Shown here: positions 54,197-64,000 of the stretch, piece by piece
How the letters are laid out: every line of letters begins with the position of its first letter
Numbering within the stretch: the stretch's first letter is position 1
From: Rhabdophis nuchalis
Lineage: Eukaryota > Chordata > Lepidosauria > Squamata > Natricidae
Direction: 5' to 3'
Length of the DNA: 64,000 bases
Assembly (NCBI GenBank): GCA_039707465.1
Contig: CM077644.1
Coordinates: forward strand, 217,253,462 to 217,317,461
The notes under the pieces: model-generated
Databases searched by the model: none
Told to the model about the DNA's origin: nothing
The model's input: the letters and a program-made list of their open reading frames with translations, nothing else
Translations under genes and position numbers: made by a program

Positions 54197-56037
54197 CTGA
54201 CTTTTGGGACTCCCATCTCTCGTGCACAGATCTGTTTTTACTCTAATGTAAATAATTGAAAATGACTCATAAGAGAAGAATGAGGGGTTTGGCTGGATTG
54301 CTGAATGTTAATGTTTGGTCAATTCTGGAGGGCTTCAAACTTTTGTGGTGGACCCGCTGCATTAAAGTCTCCAGAAAAAGCTTGTCAAATGTTTGCTGTT
54401 GTCAATGTTGCACTATGATGTAACAGAAAACTGGAATTCAGAACCCAAACAAAAATTATGCCATAAAATTCTTAATTCAACTAATAGTGGTTTTCTGCTA
54501 GGTTACCTACAATTAATTCCTTCAGTAAGTCTGCTGAATAGTTGATTTTTTTGTGGTTATGTCATTTGTTTTTCAAGCAAGGGCACAGACATTGTGCAGT
54601 TAGCTACTTAGTTATTTCTCTCACCTTTTAGTCACTTACTTTTTCTCTAGAAAGAAAACCAATGGAGAAAAAAAATAGAATGTCCCAAAGAAAGACAGTG
54701 TCATCTGGCTCCTATGTAAAAATTTCTGAATACAGAGTGGTTTCATGATAAAATCCTTGTTCAGAAGTTTGTTAGGTGCCAGTGAAACGCAGGTACTGAG
54801 AATGGAAAAATATCTACTGTCTCAACTTTTCCCTTGTGACAATCTGTAGCTCTTCCAAGAACTTTTCAGCGATTTCTTTGATCCTGTCCACCCATCTTAT
54901 TTGTTGACAAAATGCCAACTCTAGGGATTTTTTTGTAGTTCATCATCCACTTGCATTAGATGCCAAAACATGTGAGTTTGTGCTTGCTATTTCAAGAGGA
55001 CAGCCAGTCTTTCTTTTATCCATAACTGATTTTTCTTGCAGTTCCGGGACTCCTGTAATCATCCCTAAATCCATGATTTGAAGGTGCTTTTTAAATTAAT
55101 CTTTCTCCACAACTGTACATTATTGTAGAATAACTACCTTTTAACTTATTATTTCTATTCTATTGTAGATATACAATTACTATGGCTTTCTTTCATGATT
55201 ACTTTTAAGTAATCTTAACCCTCAGCCTTAAATTTTATATGATTCATCTGTTTTTCTTTAAAACAGCTTTTTCCTTTAAAAAAATATGTTCCTGTTTGCT
55301 GACACTCTTGATTAACAACTTCTTGCTCTTTCTTGCTCAATTTAAAAAAAGTTGTATTTGGTTAATGTACAATATTTTTTTGTTCTACATTTTTCCTGTG
55401 GCTCTGATTATAGCTTATTCTGAAAAACATTGCAATGTTTTCTTCCCTTGAAATTTTTTTTGGGAAAAATTATATTTCAGTTTCCACAAATAATTTTACG
55501 TCTTCCCATAGTTTTTGAGGTTCTCATGTACTGTACTTATTTTTATAGTGATCTTATGTTCAAACGCTACATCCTCCAAATAAAATCTTGCTGGCATAAC
55601 TGCTGTTTTTTTTTAAAATTTAAATGTAATTTGTATCTTTGACACCAATAATTTATGACCTAGTCTACAGTGGATACCTAGGAATGTGCTGGCTGACTGG
55701 ATTGTATTTCTTATCTTCTGCTTCTTGTTATACAATCAATTTGGTCCTAAATTGTTTATCTGGTGATGACTGTATTTATGCTTCTTGGAGCAGGTTCTAA
55801 ATATAAAGAAAGAATTTTCTTTGCAAAACTCTATATCCTGCATTATTGTTTTTGTACAATCCGAATCTTTATGTAATTATAGAATTCTCCATTTCTCCAA
55901 ATTTTGTATTTGAATTATCTATTAGCAGTACTATATCCTTTCCAACTGTTGTATTTTGTACTTCTTTGTACTGCCATCGTTTTCTGATGTTTTCTATTCC
56001 TGCAATCATAAATTGGAAATATACTTGATACTCATTA
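54197..56037. other. Unique, AT-rich, no gene seen
   Basis: Several short open frames, all of very low complexity; none supported. Confidence 0.5.
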
Positions 56038-56365
56038 GGTAAAGGTGTGTTAGTCATTCCTGATTCTAGGGGGTGATGCTCATCTCCGTTTCAAAGCCGA
56101 AGAGCCAGCCTTGCCCGAAGACGTCTCTGTGGTCATGTGGCCGGCATGACTAAACGTCAAAGGTGCATGGAACGCTGTTACCTTCCCACCAAAGGTGGTT
56201 CCTATTTTTCTACTTGCATTTTTACATGCTTTCGAACTTCTAGGTTGGCAGAAGTAATGGAAGCTCACTCTGTTACACGGCGCTAGGGATTCAAACTGCC
56301 GAACTGCCGAACTTTATGATCGAAAACTCAGCATCATAGACTTTGAACCACCGCATCCCTAATGA
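56038..56365 (-). repeat. Sauria-type tRNA SINE
   Basis: 'gtgttagtcattcctgattc', 'aagacgtctctgtggtcatg', 'cgctagggattcaaactgcc'. Reverse orientation. Confidence 0.82.
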
Positions 56366-57016
56366 TACTCATTAAGTATCCACTAATTCCAATAGTATGA
56401 CACTCTTGTATGATATTACATGTGAAGGTTGGCTTAGGTTGGTAGGATTATAACTAGGTCTTTCATTTTGCAGGGAGATAAGCTTTGGCATGACCTTTGT
56501 ATAGAATCGTTAATTTTGTGTCATTTTCAGTCCCAGCTATTAGTCTCCTATTAATGATTGTACAACTAATAAATGGTGAAGTGACAATCTGGTTTTTACA
56601 TGTCTTTCTATGAAAAATTGGACAAGTGATACATCTTTTGTAGCTGCATTTGTATGATTCAGAGGACTCAGTCATGAGCATCTGTTAGCCAAGTAAAATT
56701 TCTCCTTAGAGAAATTTTAGTAAATCATCTTTACAAATAGTTCGAGATTTCCAGAATAAAAATGAATGTTACTGTTATTCACAGGCCTGTTGTCCATCAA
56801 AGTAAGTCATAATGGAATTTGTTCATTTTGGATTGCAAACATTTATGAATTTAACAAATGTTTATACACTCAGGCCTATAATTTAATATAATCTGTGAAC
56901 TCAGTCAACTGTATTTCATTCAGTAAACCATATTAAATAAATTCTGGTGGTCAAGTTATATAATTCCAATTATTAATTTTTCTTTAGATAACATTTTTGG
57001 AAAATACAGATATTTA
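56366..57016. other. Unique, no gene seen
   Basis: No supported exon. Confidence 0.5.
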
Positions 57017-57300
57017 ATAGAATAACAAATTTGGAAGGGATGTTGGAGGTCGTCTCTCTCTTCTTAAATACTTGTAGTATTGGAGCTCTAACAACTTCTG
57101 GAGGCAACTTCTGATTAATTGTCTTAATTATCAGGAAATTTCTCCTTAATTCTAGGTTGCTTCTTTCCTTGATTAGTTTCCATCTGTTGCTTCTTGTGTT
57201 GCTTTGGAGAATAGGTTGACCCCCTCTTCTCTGTACAGCCCGTTAGTTATTAGAACACTGATATCATGTCACCCCCTATTCCTTCATTCATTAAACTATA
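57017..57300 (-). mobile_element. 5'-truncated CR1 LINE
   Basis: 'tagaataacaaatttggaag' then 'aactctgtagtattggagct'-type ORF2 end in reverse; internal deletions relative to 2594-2900. Confidence 0.8.
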
Positions 57301-57401
57301 TTTAGCATTCAATCGCTTTTTAAAATGGTTGTAAGACTGACTAAATACTTTTGTTTTATTTATGAACTTTTGTTGTCTGGTGGTATTTAACTTTTGTTGT
57401 C

Positions 57402-57915
57402 TGGTGCGCTTCAAGGTGCTAATCATCATCTTTAAAGCGCTCCATGGCTCGGGACCTAGCTATCTGCAGGATCGGATCCTGCCTCATACGTCCTCACGGC
57501 CGATTCGCTCCCACAGAGAGGGGCTTCTCCGGGTGCCGTCCACTAGACTGTGTCAGCGGGCGACACCCAGGGGAAGGGCGCTCTCTGTGGCGGGCCCGGC
57601 CCTCTGGAACGACCTTCCCCCCGACATTAGGACAACTACGGACCTCCGCTCCTTCCGTCTTAAATTAAAAACTTACTTTTTCCGTCTGGCCGGCCTGGGA
57701 TAGCCTCCTTGCCTTGGGATTTTATAGAATAGGTTTTAGTTTAATTGGGATTTTAGCACAGGGTTTATTTAATTGGTTTTTAAATTTTGTTGTTATATTT
57801 ATTGTTGTTGTTTATATATTGCTTTTATGCTACCTGTGCACCGCCCCGAGTCCCCATGGGGAGAGGGGGCGGTCTAGAAATAATAAAATTATTATTATTA
57901 TTATTATTATTATTA
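57402..57915 (+). mobile_element. L2-clade LINE 3' half, (ATT)n subfamily
   Basis: Open frame VRFKVLIIIFKALHGSGPSY to SFRLKLKTYFFRLAGLG, then 'ctgtgcaccgccccgagtcc' and an (ATT)n tail. The preceding 'aacttttgttgtctggtg' is present twice (57364 and about 57390). Confidence 0.9.
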
Positions 57916-57916
57916 T

Positions 57917-58645
57917 GCTTGATAAGGAAGCAAGTTGCGCCCCTTTCTAGATCGGGACTCCCTTCGCACAGTCACTCAAGCCCTCGTGACATCCCGCCTA
58001 GACTACTGCAATGCTCTCTACATGGGGCTTCCCTTGGGGTGCACCCGGAGGCTCCAGCTAGTGCAGAATGCAGCCGCGCGGGGGATTCTGGGAGTTTCTC
58101 GATACTCCCACATAACACCTCTCCTGCACGAGCTGCACTGGCTGCCTGTGGCCTTCCGGGTGCGCTTCAAGGTACTGATAACCATCTTTAAAGCGCTCCA
58201 TGGCACGGGACCTGGGTATTTGCGAGGCCGCCTCCTACCACATACCTCCCTCCGTCCTGTCCGTTCGCACAGGGAGGGCCTCCTCAGGGTGCCGTCTGCC
58301 GGCCAATGCCGGCTGGCGACCCCCAGGGGAAGGGCCTTCTCTGTGGCGGGTCCGGCTCTCTGGAACGACCTACCCCCCAACATTCGTACCATCATAGACC
58401 TGCACCTCTTCCACCGGGAGCTTAAAACTCACTTTTTTCATCTGGCTGACCTGGCTTAGATTTTAATACAAATTATAGGGATTTTAGTAAGGGTTTTTAG
58501 ATGTTTTTAGCACGGGTTTAAATTTAATATATTTTTATTGTAGTTATATTGTATTTTTGTATTGTTCTTAATATTTACCTGTGTGCTTCCCTGAGTCCCT
58601 TCGGGGAGATAGGGCGGGATGCAAATCCAATAAACTTAAACTTAA
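57917..58645 (+). mobile_element. L2-clade LINE 3' half, longest open copy
   Basis: 174-residue open frame from LRPFLDRDSLRTVTQALV through SRLDYCNALYMGLP, LQLVQNAAARGILG and ELHWLPV to LKTHFFHLADLA. 3' UTR ends in 'aaacttaaacttaaac'. Begins directly in the (ATT)n tail of the previous copy, so it probably inserted there. This is the RT C-terminal domain only. Confidence 0.92.
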
Positions 58646-60043
58646 ACTACACCTCTTTGAATATTCAATGTTAATTTGAACTGATTAATGCATCGTTTAG
58701 AAAACAGGGAATTCATAATGTTTTCAACAGTATTAGTCATCATGACTAGTGATAAACACATTTCTCACAAGAATAGTTCTTTGTTTCGATAGATAATCTG
58801 GAGCAATAGGATATTGAACATTGCCTTTGGTAGTCCAATTCTAACTTTAGCTTTAGAACAATTTTTAAACTGTAATATCAATATGAACTTAGTGTTAATA
58901 CATATTAATAAGATTGGATGCAAATATTGTGCTGTTTGAACTGAGTTACAAATAGTGGTCCCATTTTTTTTCCTGATCATGCTGTTTTGGATCCTAATAT
59001 TCCCTGCAACATGAATTGTGTAGTAAATGGCTAAGTCCTTGTTGAAGAACCAGTTTCATGGTTGGAACAGAGTAAACAATTATTTAAATTAGCTTCCTGT
59101 TACAACAAAGGAGTATTATTTGATGAGATAATCACAATTCCTCCTACTCTAGGTATGCCCTTATAATGTGCATGAGTGGGATTAGAGATTTCACTTTTTT
59201 TTCCTGGACTCCTTTGCTCAATTGTAAAATACAAAACAAAAACATTTTATTTTATGCTGTACGGTTGTGTGTGTGTTTGTTTCTACAATCAAAATAATTA
59301 GAAAACACACGATTGAATGTGGGCTCTGGAGTCTACAGAAAATGGATTTTGGCTTAAATATCTCTTTAACAGGATGCTGTCCAGTTTACACTATTATAAT
59401 TAAAATACAAAGACACAGTGCTGGAAAGTAATTTGTAGAGCAAATATTTCTTGATAACTCTAGCAGTAAATTTACTTGCACATTCATATTGTTTAGTGCT
59501 AAATGTAAGAACACTGGTACAGCAGAGTTAGCTAAGCATTCTATGCTCTGAAAAGTACTACAGTCCAGCTTTTGTACGTATTAATCATCCCTCTTTTTCT
59601 AAACCAAATCAGTATAAATGAGGCATTGCCTACGATATTTAATCCTTTCATCTTTCCTCAATCTAGCCCCCCTCTTCTTATACATGATGTGTAAATATAG
59701 CTCTTTCTGGGATTGAACATCTGTGCTTCAGTTCAACAGATGGCTCATCTACTAATGTCCCAGAGCATAATGTGACATCCTGTGCTGGCATGAACCTATC
59801 CTTCTTCCATTTTTTCCCCCTTTGGATGGGCTCCAGCTGTATGAAATCTATAGTTATGACTTGTCCTGTGACTACAGACAAATGATGGAAGAGATAATAC
59901 AGTAATATTTTTTATCTAAGTCTGACTAGTACAAAAAGCTAGAATCTGGGGTATTTATAGATGGCATTTTACCTGATGGTTATACATACTGGCATTTGTA
60001 ATAGCTCACGTAATGTATGGCAGTGGTAAATAATTAGTGAAAG
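58646..60043. other. Unique, no gene seen
   Basis: No supported exon; short (GT)n near 59268. Confidence 0.5.
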
Positions 60044-60695
60044 CACATGGGGCTCCCCTTGAGGTGCACCCGGAGACTTCAGCTAGTTCAGAACGCAGCC
60101 GCGCGAGCAATTATGGGAACCGCTAGGTTTACCCATGTAACACCGCTCTTGCACGAGCTGCACTGGCTACCTGTCGTCTTCCGGGTGCGCTTCAAGGTGT
60201 TAATTATCATCTTTAAAGCGCTCCATGGCTCGGGACCTAGCTATCTGCGGGATCGGATCCTGCCTCATACATCCTCATGGCCGATTTTCTCCCACAGAGA
60301 GGGACTTCTCCGGGTGCCGTCCACTAGACATTGTCAGCGGGCGACACCCAGGGGAAGGGCTATCTCTGTGGTGGGCCCGGCCCTCTGGAACGACCTTCCC
60401 CCCGATATCAGGATGACCACGGACCTCCGCTCCTTCCGTCTTAAATTAAAAACTCACTTTTTCTGTCTGGCCGGCCTAGGATAAGTCTCTCTGTCTTGGG
60501 GTTTTTATTGGGAAATTAGTACTGCTTAGTTTTAATGGGGAAATTTTAGCGCAGGTTAGGTTTAATTTGTTTTTAGAATTGTTCGTATGTATTTATTGTT
60601 TTTATTCTACCTGTGCACTGCCCCGAGTCCCTGCGGGGAGAGGGTGCGGTTTTATAAATATTAAATATTATTATATTATTATTATTATTATTATT
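60044..60695 (+). mobile_element. L2-clade LINE 3' half, (ATT)n subfamily
   Basis: Open frame MGLPLRCTRRLQLVQNAAAR to SFRLKLKTHFFCLAGLG, 'ctgtgcactgccccgagtcc', then (ATT)n at 60665-60695. Closest to 57402-57915. Confidence 0.92.
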
Positions 60696-61682
60696 ACTGA
60701 AAACTTTGAACGAGGTTCTTGGTTTCTTAAAAGGAATATTTTCTTTTGCTCCAGCCTAAGACATATTAACAACAGAGTCCTTTGAATTTGGACCTGGTTA
60801 TAGGTTGTAAAAATAAATAAAGAATAGAGAAACAATACTTTAAAGTACCCCCAATCATCAGCCCTCTGTGGCTCTATAATTTTTAAAAAACTTGTATCGC
60901 CATCTGTTTTTAATAATCTGTGATCTTTACTGAATGGTTTCTTAGAAGTTAAAAAAATATTTTGTAGCATGAAGATAAAAATGAATTGGGAGGAGAAATC
61001 TTATGATTTGTTTGACGTCTCTGTATGTCTAGCTATAGCTAAAGGCACAACAGGCCAAGCTTTATTATAAAAATCATGAGACTGAATATTAAGTTGGCAT
61101 GACAGGCAAGAAACAGCTAGTTGTTCTGAAGTAGTGAGTCGGTATTTCTGTTTATTTTCCCTTACTTATATGGTCAGAAACAGATATATTGGAAAGCTGA
61201 AAAATGAATCAACATAAAATAGGTCTTTCCATTTGAGATGATACAGAAATCTGAATTCTGTGAACTGTTATTATAGATTTGGCTCCGGGAATTGTCAAAT
61301 GGAGATTTAATCTGCATACTAGGCATTCAAAGAGTGCCATAAATTGATAGAAGAGATATAGCAGATGCGTGGCTGTACATTATGAATCTTTTTTGGTTTG
61401 GTGTTTAGACAATGAGATTCCTTTAAACAAAAGGAATGAGGTCCTGTTTAAATTATGAAAATATCCTTTCACTACTCTGCGAAAGAGGGGTCAAAGAGGA
61501 CATCTATGTCAAAATTGAACAGCCCTCTCTCAGCAGAAGGGGAGGAATACAACATCATCTATCTCCAGTCTACAACACAAGTCCTTTCAACAGTTCCAAG
61601 AAGGCTCCTCATCCATCTGCACTACTCAGGTGACCCTGAGGACACAGATAAACCTCCAAGTGGCCTCAATGACTCTCTAAAG
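60696..61682. other. Unique, no gene seen
   Basis: No supported exon. Confidence 0.5.
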
Positions 61683-61815
61683 CATGGGTGTCAAACTCAC
61701 CATGTCACATTGCTGTCACGTGATGTCTTGTGACGCTTTTACCATTTGCAGAGCTGGGGTGGGTGTGGTCTGCACGTGATGCATCCGACCAATGGGCCGC
61801 CAGTTTGACACCCCG
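61683..61815. mobile_element. Short hAT-like MITE, 'gggtgtcaaactc' family
   Basis: Ends 'catgggtgtcaaactcacc' and 'ccagtttgacaccccg'. No clear target duplication. Confidence 0.75.
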
Positions 61816-61876
61816 ACTGAGAATCTCCATAGACAAATTCATTAATGCTGCCCCCTTGGTTCCATAGCTTAAAGAC

Positions 61877-62040
<164 letters not shown>

Positions 62041-62110
62041 CTCCCCCCCTCTCCCCCTTTCTCAAAAGAGGGAAGAAGTATGCTGCTGAAATTCTGTGAT
62101 GAATTTCACA

Positions 62111-62111
62111 G

Positions 62112-62153
<42 letters not shown>
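62111..62153. repeat. (AATC)n microsatellite abutting CR1
   Basis: Ten or so CAAT units ending exactly at the CR1 3' end. Confidence 0.97.
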
Positions 62154-62154
<1 letters not shown>

Positions 62155-62610
62155 GAATAGAGCTGGAAGGGACCTTGGAGGTCTTCTAGTCCAACCCCCA
62201 GTGCAAGCAGAAGACCCTCTACCATTTCAGACAAGTGACTATTCTTAAAAACTTCCAATGCTGAAGCAACCACAACTTCAGATGGCAAGCTTTTCACTGG
62301 TTAATTATCATCAATGTTAGGCAGTTTTTTCTTAATTCCAAATTGCTTCTCTCCTTGATTAGTTTCCATCCATTGTTTCTTGTCCTGCCCTCTGGTGCTT
62401 TGGAAAATAAGTTGAACCCCTCACCTTTGTGACAACCTCGCAAATACTGGAATACTGATATAATGTCACCCCTAGTCTTCCTTTTCTCTAGATTAGCCAA
62501 ATCCAAATCCTGAAACCGTTCTTTCATATGGTTTAGTCTCCAGGCCTTTGATCATCTTAGTTGTGTTTCTTTGCACTTTCCCCAAAGTCTCAACATCTTT
62601 TTTGTATTGT
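62155..62610 (-). mobile_element. 5'-truncated CR1 LINE
   Basis: 'agaatagagctggaagggac' then ORF2 C-terminus in reverse, open for LEKRKTRGDIISVFQYLRG and KAPEGRTRNNGWKLI. Confidence 0.9.
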
Positions 62611-62693
62611 AACGTTAATGAAACCAACAACATAAAAGTTGTTGGGATTCATTAACATTAAATATAAAGAGGGATGGGGCCACGTAATTAGGA

Positions 62694-63230
62694 CAGCGAT
62701 GGCGAACCTTTTTTGGCTCGCGTGCCATAAGGGGTGGGGAGCGCAGGGGGGGCATGCACGGGTGTGCCACACCCATAATGCAAAGTGCCCCCCAGCATGC
62801 ATGTGTGCATGACATGTGCTCCCTCCCCATTTTTAAAGCCATTTTTTTGCCCTCCCCAGGCTTTATAGGAGCTTAGGGACGGCGAAAACAGCCCCCCCCC
62901 GGCCCTCTGGAGGCTTCAGGAGCTTCCCTGAAGCCTCCAGAGGACTAAAAAGGATGGTACAAGCAAACCGGAAGTCACTTCCAGTTTGCTCGTAGCAGCC
63001 TTTTTAGTTCTCCGGAGGCTTTAGGGAAGCTCCTGAAGCCTCCAGAGGGCCGGGGGGGGGGGGGGCTGTTTTCGCCGTCCCTAAGCTCCTATAAAGCCTG
63101 GGGAGGGCAAAAAATGGCTTTAAAAATGGCTGAACTCAGCTGGCCAGCTGACAAGGCAATGCCTCGCGTGCCTTTTTAAATTGCACCGCGTGCCACCTGT
63201 GGCACGCATGCCATCGGTTTGCCATCCCGG
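62694..63230. mobile_element. Fold-back hAT-like element, 'cagcgatggc' family
   Basis: Ends 'cagcgatggcgaaccttttt' and 'catcggtttgccatcccgg'. Perfect target duplication AATTAGGA (62686-62693, 63231-63238). The interior is a large imperfect hairpin: 62835-62985 against 62990-63115, with C- and G-runs at matching places. Confidence 0.93.
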
Positions 63231-63238
63231 AATTAGGA

Positions 63239-64000
63239 TCTGACTTGGTTGCTATGTCCCTTCATGATGTGCAACCTATGAAGGAGATTCCGCACTCTTA
63301 TCCTTCTATGTTGCCATAGCTGGAGGCAAACAAGAAAAGGTTGCACCTGTTTTTAGCTTTGCTGGCATTTAAAGACCTCAATTTGTTGTTAGGGCCCTGA
63401 GTGCATGGAGTTTTTCACTAGAGCCCCTGAAAGGAATTCTGGAAAAATATGCACGTCTCAACTAAACTCAGAAGTGCTGTTATTTCTCTATAGCAAAACT
63501 GACTCTTAGTGGTGTAGCGAAATAGAGGGAGTAACTTTGGACCTTGAGAGTAATGATTAACCTTGAAAGACAAGTGTATGGTTAGCTGTCTTGCTTAATG
63601 TGTACATCTCTGATGGAAAATGGTGGCTTGCTGGGTTAAGAGGCCTGCCAAGGAAGAAATTACTTTAAAAAAAAAATGTGGTCCAGTCAGAAAGAGCCAA
63701 GGGTGATCAATGTAGTTCATGAAAACTTGAGATGTAGCCATTGTTCCACTGTTTTGACATCTGTCAGGGTGCCAAGAAGGTGGGGATTTTCTTGTTACAT
63801 GGTTTGCACAGGATAATTCTCTCCCATTTGGGGAGCTATTGATTTTCCCTGACAGTTATAACTATCGTTGATTTGAAAGGTCAGGATTTTCTTGGTCAGA
63901 GGAGACGATTTGCAAATCACATACAGCTCTTTTACCAAATCTTGCATGTAGATGCCTTTGCTGATCCATCATGAGCTTCAAAGTGTGAAGAGAGTAATGT
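63239..64000. other. Unique, no gene seen
   Basis: No supported exon or repeat. Confidence 0.5.

Overview
The window is nuclear DNA of a vertebrate, most probably a squamate reptile and, by its repeat profile, likely a snake. Evidence: CR1 LINEs whose 3' ends run into short AATAG-type repeats, L2-clade, Rex1-clade, RTE-clade and L1 LINEs, a Penelope-like element with a GIY-YIG domain, Sauria-type tRNA SINEs, and many small non-autonomous hAT-like and mariner-like DNA transposons. There are no operons and no bacterial-type genes. Most of the recognisable sequence is interspersed repeat. The species assignment is inference.

Layout. 0-2.4 kb: intronic-looking sequence with one good candidate host exon (946-1131) and a small MITE. 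2.4-7.4 kb: an essentially complete CR1 retrotransposon on the minus strand, with two uninterrupted ORFs (ORF1 with a GDSL/SGNH-type domain; ORF2 with endonuclease and reverse transcriptase) and a tandemly repeated 5' leader; it appears to sit inside an older L2 tail. 7.4-14.4 kb: mostly unique sequence with a second exon candidate (9135-9373). 14.4-25.5 kb: RTE, L2, CR1, Penelope and hAT pieces, often nested, plus an LTR-like repeat seen in two opposite copies. 25.5-37 kb: unique sequence plus two 5'-truncated, probably L1, insertions with clear target duplications and a dense block of nested hAT elements. 37.1-38.2 kb: a GC-rich, CpG-rich island that is the best promoter candidate. 38.4-54 kb: hAT/mariner MITEs, CR1 tails, a Rex1 tail, SINEs and a third exon candidate (49310-49470). 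54-64 kb: unique sequence, four L2/CR1 copies, long microsatellites and a large fold-back hAT.

Host genes: only three short coding-exon candidates and one promoter island are supported; I could not name the gene(s). The strongest part of this annotation is the mobile-element archaeology: many insertions keep recognisable 8-bp (hAT) or 13-19-bp (LINE) target duplications, which lets their nesting order be read directly. I found no clear novel multi-gene system; the most notable items are the intact-ORF CR1 with promoter-like 5' monomers, the Penelope/LTR composite, and a 0.5-kb inverted duplication bounded by a MITE end.
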